NCBI GenBank assembly: GCA_018266435.1
Contig: JAFEAL010000002.1
Location: forward strand, 1-64,000
Origin: Bacteroidota bacterium
GTDB lineage: Bacteria > Bacteroidota > Bacteroidia > Cytophagales > Cyclobacteriaceae
Length of the DNA stretch: 64,000 nt
Direction of reading: 5' to 3'
A program made the position numbers and the translations under genes. Below, piece after piece: positions 1 through 8,967 of this stretch (the stretch's first letter is position 1; the number at the start of each line of letters is the position of its first letter). Below the pieces are notes generated by a model. That model saw only the letters and a program-made list of their open reading frames with translations. It was not told the origin of the DNA and made no database searches.

Positions 1-2
1 TG

Positions 3-75
3 TGATCCCGCTGGGATTCGAACCCAGGACCCTTACATTAAAAGTGTAATGCTCTACCGACTGAGCTACGAGATC
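3..75 (-). tRNA. tRNA-Lys (anticodon TTT)
   Basis: Read on the minus strand this folds into a full cloverleaf. The acceptor stem GATCTCG pairs with CGGGATC (one G-T pair) and is followed by discriminator A. The anticodon stem TTACA/TGTAA encloses the loop CTTTTAA with anticodon TTT, giving lysine. The T arm is CTGGG-TTCGAAT-CCCAG. CCA is not encoded; the genome has ACA at the 3' end. The gene is 73 nt and points out of the window. Confidence 0.95.
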
Positions 76-133
76 AATTACATTTGCCTTTTTATGGCCT
101 TTTTTGAAATTGAGGACGCAAAGGTAACCGAAT

Positions 134-862
134 ATGAAAAATTTACAAACCCTGCTTTTAAAATCTCTCATTACTTTTTTATTCTCCCTTTCAACCATTT
201 ATTGTTCAGCGCTACCCGCTAAAATAACACAAGCCGACTCCTTATTTAAAGCCAGGCAATACACCCAATCCGCTGAATTATATCAGTCTGCTATTCAAGA
301 AAAAAGCTACAGCCCGGCCATGCTGTTAAAACTGGCTTTCATTGAAGAAGGCTTAGGCAAAATCGGCATGACTCTCTATTATTTAAAACTTTATTACCGG
401 GCATCAGATGATAACCAGGCTCTTATTAAGATGGATGAGTTGGCGACCAAATATAATATCAGCGGGTATTCTCTGAAAGAAGTAAATCTCCCCGGCCATT
501 GGTTTGAACAACACAAAACATTAATCATATCAATACTGATTGCGCTTTTTTTGGTTACTGCCCTCTTGCTGTTCTACACGCTAAGAAAAAATCAAAAAAC
601 AACTGCGCCAACATGGGCTATGGGAATAATCTCAGTGTGTCTGTTGGTTGTCAACAACTATGAAGTACCTCAATCAATCATTATTAAACGCGACAACACC
701 TACCTGATGAGCGGCCCTTCTGCTGCTTCGTCTGTGGTAGCTATCCTTCCGGAAGGAAGCCAGTTGCAATCTATCGGGCAAGAAGATGTGTGGCTGAAAC
801 TGAAATGGACGAACCAACCTGTGTATGTTAAAAAGGAAGCCGTTCTCAATACTAATTTGTGA
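134..862 (+). CDS. TPR/SH3-domain membrane protein, BatE-like
   Basis: This 242-residue protein has an N-terminal signal peptide (about 1-27). A TPR-like helical stretch (about 32-105) follows, with typical 'ADSLFKARQYTQSAELYQSAI' spacing. Two hydrophobic segments lie near 127-149 and 160-177, and a C-terminal bacterial SH3-like domain covers about 183-240. The same order of signal, TPR, membrane and SH3 is known from BatE of the Bacteroidota Bat operons, but no batA-D genes are adjacent, so BatE is only the closest architecture. It probably sits in the inner membrane with a periplasmic SH3 domain. It is followed 18 bases later by rlmD in the same direction and may be co-transcribed with it. 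The exact function is unknown. Confidence 0.75.
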   Translation: MKNLQTLLLKSLITFLFSLSTIYCSALPAKITQADSLFKARQYTQSAELYQSAIQEKSYSPAMLLKLAFIEEGLGKIGMTLYYLKLYYRASDDNQALIKMDELATKYNISGYSLKEVNLPGHWFEQHKTLIISILIALFLVTALLLFYTLRKNQKTTAPTWAMGIISVCLLVVNNYEVPQSIIIKRDNTYLMSGPSAASSVVAILPEGSQLQSIGQEDVWLKLKWTNQPVYVKKEAVLNTNL

Positions 863-880
863 TATTGAATTGTTGATACC

Positions 881-2335
881 ATGCAATTAAAGAAAGGCGA
901 CCAACTGCACGATATTTTAATTGAAACTATGGCGGCCGAAGGCAAGTGTATTGCCCACCATAATGGTCAGGTAGTGTTTGTGTCAGGATGCGCTCCGGGT
1001 GATACCGTAGATCTTGAACTGACAAAAATCAAATCCGGCTTTTTAGAAGGAAAGACCGTGAAAATCAAAAATTTTTCACCGGCACGTGTGCAGCCATTCT
1101 GCTCTCATTTCGGACAGTGCGGAGGTTGCTCCTGGCAACATATTAACTATGAAACCCAGCTGAAATATAAACAGCAGCAGGTCATTGATAATTTAGAACG
1201 GATCGGTGGATTAACCCTGCCCGAAATTTACCCCATCATCGGCTCGGCACGCCAAACTCACTACCGCAATAAACTGGATTTCACCTTTACTTCGCACCGA
1301 TGGCTGACTAAAGAAGAACTTCAAAGCAAAATATCATCCTCCCATGAAGTTTCTACTCCTTTGGATAGACCTGGAGGAGAAGTTGGCTTGGGGTACCACA
1401 TTCCGCGTATGTATGACCGTGTGTTTGATGTGAGCGAATGTTTTCTGCAGCCCGAACCATCCAACTCCATCCGATTGCTGGCCCGAAAAATTGCTATCGA
1501 TAATAACATCCCGTTTTTTGATTTACGAAAACAAACCGGGTTCCTCCGCACGCTTACCATACGCACGACCAGTGCAGGTGAAACAATGGTTATCCTGCAG
1601 GTGACATACGAAAAAATGGAGTGGATAGAAAAAATTCTAAACGGATTGGCCAGCCAATTTCCACAACTTACTTCTATCAATTACATCATCAACGGCAAAC
1701 GAAACGACACGTTCCACGATTTGAACATCGTTTGCTGGAGAGGAAACCCCTTCATTACCGAAACCATGAAGAAACCAATTGGCACGGGTGAACTGCAATT
1801 TCGAATTGGCCCCAAATCTTTTTACCAAACCAATTCAGCCCAGGCTTTTGAACTTTACAAAACAGCCTTTCGGTTTGCTTCACTTTCGGAGAATGAATTA
1901 GTCTTTGATCTTTATACCGGAACAGGAACCATTGCCAACTTTGTGGCCGGGCATGCCAAAAAAGTAATTGGCCTGGAGTATGTGCCCGATGCAATTGAAG
2001 ATGCCAAGGTAAACTCTAGGCTGAACGGAATAACCAATACCAGTTTTTTTGCCGGAGATATCAAAGATTTGCTCAGCGAATCATTTTTGACCGAACACGG
2101 CCGGCCGCACGTGGTCATTACCGACCCACCCCGGTCAGGCATGCACGAAGGGGTTACCCGGATGTTGTTAAAAACCGAAGCTGAAAAAATAGTGTATGTC
2201 AGTTGTAATCCGGCCACCCAGGCACGTGACCTGAAAATACTTTCAGAAAAATATCAGGTTATACACATTCAGCCGGTAGATATGTTTCCGCAAACCAATC
2301 ACGTAGAGAATGTGGTATTGTTGAAGAAAGTGTAG
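881..2335 (+). CDS. rlmD: 23S rRNA (uracil-C5)-methyltransferase RlmD/RumA family
   Basis: The enzyme transfers a methyl group from SAM to C5 of a uridine in 23S rRNA (U1939 in E. coli for RlmD). Residues 1-62 form a TRAM RNA-binding domain. C74, C80 and C83 plus a Cys near 187 match the 4Fe-4S ligands of this family. The C-terminal Rossmann domain has '[14 protein letters not shown]', the 'DPPRSG' loop near 415 and the catalytic Cys in '[12 protein letters not shown]' near 441. At 484 residues it is slightly longer than E. coli RlmD. The family also contains RlmC and TrmA, and which uridine is modified cannot be read from the sequence. The ATG start gives a complete TRAM domain. Confidence 0.9.
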   Translation: MQLKKGDQLHDILIETMAAEGKCIAHHNGQVVFVSGCAPGDTVDLELTKIKSGFLEGKTVKIKNFSPARVQPFCSHFGQCGGCSWQHINYETQLKYKQQQVIDNLERIGGLTLPEIYPIIGSARQTHYRNKLDFTFTSHRWLTKEELQSKISSSHEVSTPLDRPGGEVGLGYHIPRMYDRVFDVSECFLQPEPSNSIRLLARKIAIDNNIPFFDLRKQTGFLRTLTIRTTSAGETMVILQVTYEKMEWIEKILNGLASQFPQLTSINYIINGKRNDTFHDLNIVCWRGNPFITETMKKPIGTGELQFRIGPKSFYQTNSAQAFELYKTAFRFASLSENELVFDLYTGTGTIANFVAGHAKKVIGLEYVPDAIEDAKVNSRLNGITNTSFFAGDIKDLLSESFLTEHGRPHVVITDPPRSGMHEGVTRMLLKTEAEKIVYVSCNPATQARDLKILSEKYQVIHIQPVDMFPQTNHVENVVLLKKV

Positions 2336-2376
2336 TACTTTTCGATCCCAAATTTATTTACATAACGTACACAACC

Positions 2377-3603
2377 ATGAGCGATCAAAAAATCAGTATC
2401 AGTAACGGCAAACTGAATGTGCCCGACAGGCCTACTATTCCTTTCATTGAAGGTGATGGAACAGGTGTGGATATTTGGCCAGCTGCAAAATATGTCTTCG
2501 ATTCTGCGATTGAAAAAGCATATTCAGGCAAACGCAAAATCAACTGGAAAGAAGTGTTAGCCGGTGAAAAGGCCTTCAACAAAATAGGCAGTTGGATGCC
2601 CGATGAAACAATGGCCGCTTTTCGCGAATACCTGGTTGGCATCAAGGGGCCGCTGACTACTCCCGTAGGAGGAGGCATTCGTTCATTGAATGTGGCCTTG
2701 CGTCAAGATTTGGATTTGTATGCCTGCGTACGCCCCGTACAGTGGTTTAAAGGAGTACCCTCTCCGGTAAAAGAACCGCAAAAAACCAACATGGTCATTT
2801 TTCGTGAAAACACGGAAGACATTTATGCCGGCATAGAATTTCAGCAAGGCAGTGATGAGAACAAAAAATTTCTGAGCCTGTTTCAAGAGAATTTTCCGAA
2901 AGGGTTTAAAAAAATCCGTTTCCCCGAGACCTCGGGCATCGGCATCAAACCCGTTTCAAAAGAAGGAACCGAACGGTTAGTAAGGTCGGCCATTGAATTT
3001 GCCATAACTCATAAAAAACCAAATGTTACGCTGGTACATAAAGGCAACATTATGAAGTTTACCGAGGGGGGATTCCGTGATTGGGGCTACGCGTTGGTAA
3101 AAAATGAATATGGCGGAAAAGAAATTGACGGAGGCCCATGGATGGAATTTACCAAAAACGGCCATAAAATCGTGGTGAAAGATTCCATTGCCGATGCCTT
3201 CTTACAACAAATTTTATTGCGGCCCGATGAATATTCGGTAGTTGCTACATTAAATCTGAATGGTGATTATATTTCAGATGCGCTGGCAGCCATCGTGGGC
3301 GGAATCGGAATTGCCCCCGGAGGCAACATTAACTACCTCACTGGCCACGCCATCTTTGAAGCTACCCACGGCACCGCGCCCAAGTATGCAGGGCAAGACA
3401 AAGTAAATCCGGGTTCAGTCATTCTTTCAGGCGTGATGATGCTGGAATACATGGGCTGGCAAGAAGCGGCTGATATGATTGTGAAAGGGTTGGAAGGAGC
3501 CATATCGGCCAAGCGTGTTACCTATGATTTCCACCGCCAGATGGAAGGTGCCACACTGCTCAAGTGTTCTGAATTTGGAAAGGAAGTGGTGAAAAATATG
3601 TAA
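2377..3603 (+). CDS. icd: isocitrate dehydrogenase, NADP-dependent
   Basis: This TCA-cycle enzyme oxidises isocitrate to 2-oxoglutarate and CO2. The 408 residues align over their length with the E. coli Icd type. The substrate loop '[20 protein letters not shown]' (about 99-118) holds the serine that AceK phosphorylates in enterics. '[12 protein letters not shown]' and '[19 protein letters not shown]' are family signatures. In '[17 protein letters not shown]' the Lys-Tyr pair occupies the positions that confer NADP specificity in E. coli, so NADP is the expected cofactor. A clear hairpin terminator follows the stop. No aceK is visible in this window, so control by phosphorylation is not implied. 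Confidence 0.95.
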   Translation: MSDQKISISNGKLNVPDRPTIPFIEGDGTGVDIWPAAKYVFDSAIEKAYSGKRKINWKEVLAGEKAFNKIGSWMPDETMAAFREYLVGIKGPLTTPVGGGIRSLNVALRQDLDLYACVRPVQWFKGVPSPVKEPQKTNMVIFRENTEDIYAGIEFQQGSDENKKFLSLFQENFPKGFKKIRFPETSGIGIKPVSKEGTERLVRSAIEFAITHKKPNVTLVHKGNIMKFTEGGFRDWGYALVKNEYGGKEIDGGPWMEFTKNGHKIVVKDSIADAFLQQILLRPDEYSVVATLNLNGDYISDALAAIVGGIGIAPGGNINYLTGHAIFEATHGTAPKYAGQDKVNPGSVILSGVMMLEYMGWQEAADMIVKGLEGAISAKRVTYDFHRQMEGATLLKCSEFGKEVVKNM

Positions 3604-3641
3604 TTACAGCAAGGTCAAATCAACTTGCTCAAAATTAATAC

Positions 3642-3671
3642 GCCCGGATCTTACTTGGTCCGGGCATTTTT
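3642..3671 (+). terminator. Rho-independent terminator after icd
   Basis: GCCCGGA and TCCGGGC form a perfect 7-bp stem with a 10-nt loop, followed by ATTTTTA. It starts about 40 bases after the icd stop. It also lies at the end of the convergent gene ending at 3680, so it may serve both strands. Confidence 0.8.
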
Positions 3672-3679
3672 ATACCCAA

Positions 3680-4252
3680 TCACTCATTGACATACACCGT
3701 GCTGGCCAGGTTAAACTCATCGCGCAAGCTCAGGCTCATCAACGAAAGGTGTTGAAGTTCTTTTTTGCGAAATTCAGAACCCGATTTTGTAGTTACCACC
3801 TCAACGTACCGTCCTTTTACCTCCCGTTCGGTACGAAGGTAGTCTGTACCCATTCTCACCGATTCAAAATAAAGAGCATACACCACTACCCGGTAAGCGT
3901 GGTCTTTGATTTCGAGTATAAACTTGCCCGTCCAGTCGCCATCGCAATAGATGCGGGGTGTATTGAAATACGATTTTCCATATTTCTTGCAATTCACCCG
4001 GTAATGCTTCAGTTCGCCATTGTAGCCCAACTCATTTCGAATCACATTGAAAGTATAATACTTTGATTTAAGCATTTGCACTATGGCAGCCCGAATGCTG
4101 TCAGCGCGGCCGGAGCACTCGTAAGTATTCTGCCAAACCAACTCTCCCTCTTTTATCTCAAACTTATCGTATTGAGTAAGTGCTTGGGCGTGTGTACCGA
4201 AAGCCAATAGCCAAAACAATCCAACAAAAAGCACGCGGCTCGTACTCATCAT
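3680..4252 (-). CDS. secreted protein of unknown function, possibly DUF4468-like
   Basis: The 190-residue protein has a signal peptide (about 1-23, ending GTHAQA) and otherwise looks like a single mixed alpha/beta domain. The order 'ADSIRAAIVQMLKSK', then 'GKFILEIKDHAYRVVVYALYFES', resembles the helix-then-strands layout of DUF4468 proteins, but the match is weak. The gene at 7221-7805, on the other side of amt and the porin, fits that family better. It is convergent with icd and divergent from amt across about 240 AT-rich bases. No function can be assigned. An alternative start one codon downstream (second Met) is possible. Confidence 0.7.
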   Translation of the reverse strand: MMSTSRVLFVGLFWLLAFGTHAQALTQYDKFEIKEGELVWQNTYECSGRADSIRAAIVQMLKSKYYTFNVIRNELGYNGELKHYRVNCKKYGKSYFNTPRIYCDGDWTGKFILEIKDHAYRVVVYALYFESVRMGTDYLRTEREVKGRYVEVVTTKSGSEFRKKELQHLSLMSLSLRDEFNLASTVYVNE

Positions 4253-4397
4253 GACCTGATTTTGATTCGAAAAAATAAATCATATCAGCGTTCTAAGCAA
4301 AACAATGGTTTTATCAACATTTGGTTAATATTTTACCATGATATTTAAAATATTGTATGAAATATTTAATTATAGCATCAAAATTTAACCTATTTCA

Positions 4398-4409
4398 AAC
4401 GAATTCGTT
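4398..4409. promoter_or_regulatory. 12-bp perfect palindrome upstream of amt
   Basis: AACGAATTCGTT is a perfect palindrome in the AT-rich divergent spacer, 86 bases before the amt ATG. Its size and position would suit a dimeric repressor or activator. The regulator is unknown and chance occurrence in AT-rich DNA is possible. Confidence 0.25.
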
Positions 4410-4494
4410 AATTTTTTTGACAATGTGCTTTAAATTTTAACTAATAAGTAAAATTTTTACATAGCTATTGTTAATCACCAACCCTTCATACGCT

Positions 4495-5847
4495 ATGAAA
4501 AAATCATTTATCTACTTTACACTCTTACTGGCTATCAGCACGCTGGCACTCTTTATTCCGGCCGTGCCCGGGTCTATTCACACCGAAGGCATTAACTCAG
4601 GCGATGTAGGCTGGATGCTTGCCGCTTCAGCCCTCGTTTTGTTAATGACACCCGGCCTGGCTTTTTTTTATGGAGGCATGATCGATACCAAAAACATCAT
4701 CTCTACCATGCTGCAAAGTTTTATTGCCATGGGCGTGGTGAGTGTGTTGTGGATTGTGGTGGGATTTAGTTTGGCTTTTGGCGACTCAATTGGTGGATAC
4801 ATCGGCAACCCGGCAACGTTTTTTATGTTTCAACATGTATTGGATGGAAAGCCGTGGTCATTGGCACCTACGATTCCACTGGTACTTTTTGCTTTCTTTC
4901 AATTGAAGTTCGCCATCATTGCTCCTGCATTGATTACGGGTACGTTTGCTGAGCGGGTTAAATTCAAATCGTACATTGTTTTTCTGGTTTTGTTCTGCCT
5001 GTTTATTTATGCTCCCTTGGCTCACTGGACATGGCACCCAAAAGGGTTCTTGTTTAAACTGGGCGTGTTGGATTTTGCCGGTGGCACAGTAGTACACATG
5101 TCGGCCGGGTTTGCTGCGCTCATCGCATCCATCTACTTGCGAGACAAGTCAGCAGGGAAAGAGGCCATCGCCCCAGCCAATATTCCCTTTGTGTTGTTGG
5201 GTACTGGCTTATTGTGGTTCGGGTGGTTTGGTTTCAATGCCGGAAGTGCAATGAGTGCAGGCACATTAGCGACTTCGGCTTTTGCCACTACCAACACGGC
5301 TTCGGCTGCTGCGGGGCTGTGCTGGGTATTGTTTGATGTCGTGCGCGGAAAAAAACCTTCGGCTTTAGGATTTTGCATTGGTGCCGTGGTAGGACTGGTG
5401 GCCATCACTCCGGCAGCAGGTTTTGTTACCATTCCTTCCAGTTTATTTATTGGTACAGTGGCTGCGTTGATCAGCAATGTGGTGGTTCACTGGAAATCCA
5501 AAACTTCATTGGAAGACACACTGGATGTTTTTCCCTGTCACGGTGTGGGCGGATTGGTGGGTATGATCATGACTGCCCTGTTTGCCAACACGGCTGTTAA
5601 CGGAGCAAACACAACGGGCAACGGATTATTTTTTGGAGAGACTGCCTTATTTAAAGTACACCTGATCGGCCTGGTGGTGGTTATTGCTTATGTGACTATC
5701 GGATCATTCATCATCCTTAAGATTACTGATCTGTTTTCTTCGTTACAGGTCAGCTCGGAAGAAAAATTGGTAGGAAACGATTTGAGCCAGCATGGAGAAA
5801 ATCTTTACCCGGTTGAAATAAGGAAACTCAATGAAAAAGCGGCATGA
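4495..5847 (+). CDS. amt: ammonium transporter (Amt/Mep/Rh family)
   Basis: This inner-membrane ammonium channel has a cleavable-looking N-terminal segment and the usual run of about 11 membrane helices over 450 residues. The pore twin histidines are present in 'GGTVVHMSAGFAA' (about H202) and 'FPCHGVGGLVGMI' (about H348). 'WFGWFGFNAGSA' is the family signature. I chose the ATG at 4495 over a TTG at 4468 because it gives a standard signal sequence (MKKSFIYFTLLL). No glnK/glnB PII gene follows, although amt is usually linked to one. Instead a porin gene begins 55 bases downstream, which suggests a joint outer- and inner-membrane uptake route. Confidence 0.95.
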   Translation: MKKSFIYFTLLLAISTLALFIPAVPGSIHTEGINSGDVGWMLAASALVLLMTPGLAFFYGGMIDTKNIISTMLQSFIAMGVVSVLWIVVGFSLAFGDSIGGYIGNPATFFMFQHVLDGKPWSLAPTIPLVLFAFFQLKFAIIAPALITGTFAERVKFKSYIVFLVLFCLFIYAPLAHWTWHPKGFLFKLGVLDFAGGTVVHMSAGFAALIASIYLRDKSAGKEAIAPANIPFVLLGTGLLWFGWFGFNAGSAMSAGTLATSAFATTNTASAAAGLCWVLFDVVRGKKPSALGFCIGAVVGLVAITPAAGFVTIPSSLFIGTVAALISNVVVHWKSKTSLEDTLDVFPCHGVGGLVGMIMTALFANTAVNGANTTGNGLFFGETALFKVHLIGLVVVIAYVTIGSFIILKITDLFSSLQVSSEEKLVGNDLSQHGENLYPVEIRKLNEKAA

Positions 5848-5902
5848 AGTGAATCCGTGAACACCACCTTGCCTTACTGGCAACCCCTAACCCCAAACCT
5901 AT

Positions 5903-7192
5903 ATGAAAAAATACCTACGCGCCATTTTGTTGTATTCATCAACCACCACAGTAGCTGTTCCTGTTTGCGCTCAGGCTGTAACCGAAGCGAAAGAGAAAGA
6001 AGAAAAGCCAAAAGTAACTTTGTCGGGGTATATCGATTCATACATCCTTCATGCCTTCAATAATCCCAAGTCAGGCACGTTGATGGGCAACCCGCAAGTA
6101 AATGACGGATCTCCGGCAGGCCGTGCATTTGATCGGTTAACCGATCAGTTCTCGCTTGGATTGGTGCAAACCAAGTTTACATATTCTGATAAGCAATCAG
6201 ATTTAGTAATTGATCTTACGTTTGGCCCCAATGCACAGTTGGGCAACTTTGGCAACACCCCGCCTGTTACCAACAACAGCAATTACAACACCAACCTTTG
6301 GTATGCCAGCGGTGCTAACAGCGGTTATGTCAATCAATTATATGGAACATCAGCAGCCATTAAGCAGGCCTATTTTACATATAAACCTACTGACCGGTTA
6401 AGTTTTACTGCCGGCCAATTTGGAACGCACATCGGCTACGAAGTGATTGATGCACCCATCAATTACAACTACTCGCTCTCCAATCTATTTAATAACGGAC
6501 CGTTCTATCATGTCGGGGTAAAGGCCAATTATGTGCTGACTGACCAGGTGGCTCTTATGGCCGGCTTAGTTAATAACTGGGATAACTTATTCGACAACAA
6601 TTCTCAAAAATCTGCGATCGGCCAACTCTACCTCACACCCATGAAGGGGTTAAATATTTATGTAAACTATATTGGCGGTTACGGAGATGACACCCATCTG
6701 GCCTCGGTAGCAACCGCTACCGGTCATGCTTATCTGAATAACTATGTGCGCCAGTTGTTTGATGTGGTTGCGGGCTATCAAATCACCTCTTCGTTTTATG
6801 TGGGGCTCAATGCTGCCTACGGAGTCTATCATTTTCACGCAACTGGCTCAGATGCCAATGCAATTCGGGCTGCTTACGGAAGCACCCAACCCGGTTGGGG
6901 TGGAGTAGCCTTATACTCCAATTATGCCATCACTGATGTCATTGGCATTGGGGCTCGTTGTGAATATTTTAATGATCAAAATGGTGTGCGCTATTTGGGA
7001 ACCATCAATCGGTCGCTCACGATTACTGCGCCAATCACGTTGGCGGATGGTCACCTCACGGTAAAACCCGAATTGCGAATAGATGTTGCTGCAAATACGA
7101 GAAATGGAGAATATTCTTACTATGAAAACAGCAAAGGCAATGGTGTAAACGGACAACAAACCTTTGGTGCTGCATTCATTTATAAGTATTGA
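5903..7192 (+). CDS. outer-membrane porin, bbp2 (OmpL-like) family
   Basis: The 429-residue protein has a signal peptide (about 1-24, ending VCAQA), a short charged linker (EAKEKEEKP) and then amphipathic strands to the end. 'GYIDSYILHAFNNP' near the start, 'LTDQFSLGLVQTKFTY', 'SFTAGQFGTHIGYEVID' and a terminal aromatic strand (QQTFGAAFIYKY) fit the putative beta-barrel porin-2 family. Its place directly after amt suggests it lets ammonium or a related nitrogen compound across the outer membrane; this is inference from context. The TTG/GTG candidate starts of the next gene overlap or follow its end closely. Confidence 0.85.
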   Translation: MKKYLRAILLYSSTTTVAVPVCAQAVTEAKEKEEKPKVTLSGYIDSYILHAFNNPKSGTLMGNPQVNDGSPAGRAFDRLTDQFSLGLVQTKFTYSDKQSDLVIDLTFGPNAQLGNFGNTPPVTNNSNYNTNLWYASGANSGYVNQLYGTSAAIKQAYFTYKPTDRLSFTAGQFGTHIGYEVIDAPINYNYSLSNLFNNGPFYHVGVKANYVLTDQVALMAGLVNNWDNLFDNNSQKSAIGQLYLTPMKGLNIYVNYIGGYGDDTHLASVATATGHAYLNNYVRQLFDVVAGYQITSSFYVGLNAAYGVYHFHATGSDANAIRAAYGSTQPGWGGVALYSNYAITDVIGIGARCEYFNDQNGVRYLGTINRSLTITAPITLADGHLTVKPELRIDVAANTRNGEYSYYENSKGNGVNGQQTFGAAFIYKY

Positions 7193-7220
7193 ATTTTATG
7201 CGATTATAAAAAAATGGTTA

Positions 7221-7805
7221 GTGATAAAGCCTTCTTTTATTTTCATATTGATTTTTAGCGTCACACGAATTAATGTTGAGGCTCAATTAGTTGCCGGATC
7301 TTCCGTTTCTCAAGAGGTAAAATTTGAAAATGTGGTACTGGCTGACTCGCTAACAAAAAGTCAGTTGTTCAAAAACGCGATGGCATGGATTAGAAAGCTG
7401 GACCAAAACGATGAGCATTTTGACCTGAAACTAAAAGATTCCATCGATGGTAAAATGAACGGCCTGTGTTCATTTTTTGTGTATTCACAAAACGGGATTC
7501 TCAAAAAAATTTCAGGAACGGTCAGCTATGATCTTTCCATAGATGTGAAGGATAAAAAATACCGCTATCAATTCAATCATTTTCTTTTTCATTATTATAA
7601 ACAAGACCGGTATTATAACATGGTGGCCACTGGCAAGGTCAAATCCTTACAAGAAATAAAAGCCCCGGGGTGGCAAAGATTATGGACGAGCCACCGCTTG
7701 AATACCATCAATAAAATGATCGTAAACTGTCGGCAGTTAGAGCTGCAAATGAACGTGAAGGAGAAAAAAATATCCAATAAAATTCAAAAAGAGGTAGAAT
7801 GGTAA
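7221..7805 (+). CDS. secreted DUF4468-type protein
   Basis: A hydrophobic segment (IKPSFIFILIFSVTR) acts as signal or anchor and is followed by 'VKFENVVLADSLTKSQLFKNAMAWIRKL'. Then come strand-like stretches including 'YDLSIDVKDKKYRYQFNHFLFHYY'. This order matches the DUF4468 domain (TBP-like fold) common in Bacteroidota. No ATG precedes the domain in this frame. I placed the start at GTG 7221, which gives a compact signal peptide; TTG 7164 would overlap the porin gene by 29 bases. The role is unknown. It may be the last gene of an amt-porin transcript. Confidence 0.65.
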   Translation: MIKPSFIFILIFSVTRINVEAQLVAGSSVSQEVKFENVVLADSLTKSQLFKNAMAWIRKLDQNDEHFDLKLKDSIDGKMNGLCSFFVYSQNGILKKISGTVSYDLSIDVKDKKYRYQFNHFLFHYYKQDRYYNMVATGKVKSLQEIKAPGWQRLWTSHRLNTINKMIVNCRQLELQMNVKEKKISNKIQKEVEW

Positions 7806-7838
7806 GCAAAGAATTTGCCCGGACTCTACCTCTGATAA

Positions 7839-8906
7839 TCAAATTTTTTCTACGCCCAGTCCCGGTTTGTCTGAGCAGCTCATGATTCCGTCTTTCAAAA
7901 TAAATCCACCCTTCACAGCATCACGGGCCAGGTCAAGACTTCCATCAAGATCAATGTACTTGGTGTTGGCACATGAGAACGCCACATGCAGTGCAGCCGT
8001 GATACTTACAATGCTCTCGTCATTGCAGCCCCAGAAAAGTTCAACCCCCTCTTGTGCTCCAATGTCAGCAATCTTCAGGGCCTGACTCACACCCCCGCAC
8101 TTCATCAGTTTGATATTGAAAATGCCTGTAGCACGCGGAGGTTTCACCAACTCAAGCGCGCTCTTTGGGGTTAATAACGATTCATCGGCTGCAATAATTT
8201 TCCTGATCTCATCCGGCAATTTTCTGGTTGCCTCCACTTCTTTGGCCGGAAGTGGTTGCTCAATCAGTTCAATGTCCAGGTGCTTGGTTTTATTGTAAAA
8301 CTCAATGGTTTTTTCAGGTGTGTACCCTTGGTTGGCATCAATACGGATAACAAATTTTTTACCAAACTTCTCGCGCAACTTCACCATGCGCTCAATGTCT
8401 TCGTGCAGGTCAATGCCCAATTTTACTTTCAATACTTTAAACCCGCGTTCGCCATATTCTTGTGCTTCTTTAAGTGTTTCTTCTACATTTTTAATTCCGA
8501 TGGTATTAGAAGTGGGGAGCGACTGTATTTTTTGTCCCAAGTATTTAACCAGGGGGATTCCTAAAAATTTTGTAAACGCATCGTATAAGGCAATATCCAG
8601 GGCAGCACGGGCAGCCGGGTTTTTAGGAAACTTCTGCCAAACCTCAAACGTGAGTTGATTGAGCTCGCGAATATCGCGCCCAACTAAAAATGAAATATTG
8701 TTTTCAGTCAATGCAGCAGCACACTGTTCAAAACTTTCTCCCGTTACGTATTCACTGGGGTTTCCGGCTCCGATACCCGTCACCCCATTGTCCAGGGTGA
8801 TCTCAACAAAAGCGTTATTCACTTCGTCAACAGTTTTGAAGGCGATGGTGTAGGGTTTGGTGTTGCCCAGGTCAGCTGACCAGGATTTGATGGATTTGAT
8901 TTTCAT
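7839..8906 (-). CDS. enolase-superfamily epimerase (L-Ala-D/L-Glu epimerase or N-acetyl-D-Glu racemase type)
   Basis: This muconate-lactonising subgroup enzyme interconverts stereochemistry next to a carboxylate. The KxK acid/base motif is K160-V-K162. Metal ligands are D190 (RIDANQ), E216 (IEQPLP) and D241 (AADES). The second catalytic Lys is K266 (IKLMK). The C-terminal D319-L-D321 is the DxD motif of dipeptide epimerases. The 355-residue length is normal. The next gene upstream encodes a DUF1611 protein. In the described DgcN-DgcA pathway this pair uses D-glutamate through N-acetyl-D-glutamate, so the substrate may be N-acetyl-Glu rather than L-Ala-D-Glu from peptidoglycan. Both are compatible with the sequence. 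Confidence 0.85.
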   Translation of the reverse strand: MKIKSIKSWSADLGNTKPYTIAFKTVDEVNNAFVEITLDNGVTGIGAGNPSEYVTGESFEQCAAALTENNISFLVGRDIRELNQLTFEVWQKFPKNPAARAALDIALYDAFTKFLGIPLVKYLGQKIQSLPTSNTIGIKNVEETLKEAQEYGERGFKVLKVKLGIDLHEDIERMVKLREKFGKKFVIRIDANQGYTPEKTIEFYNKTKHLDIELIEQPLPAKEVEATRKLPDEIRKIIAADESLLTPKSALELVKPPRATGIFNIKLMKCGGVSQALKIADIGAQEGVELFWGCNDESIVSITAALHVAFSCANTKYIDLDGSLDLARDAVKGGFILKDGIMSCSDKPGLGVEKI

Positions 8907-8967
8907 GAATGTGCAGTAGGTATAAAGGGTTAGTACAAAAAATTGAAAAATGTAATATAATAGTTTA

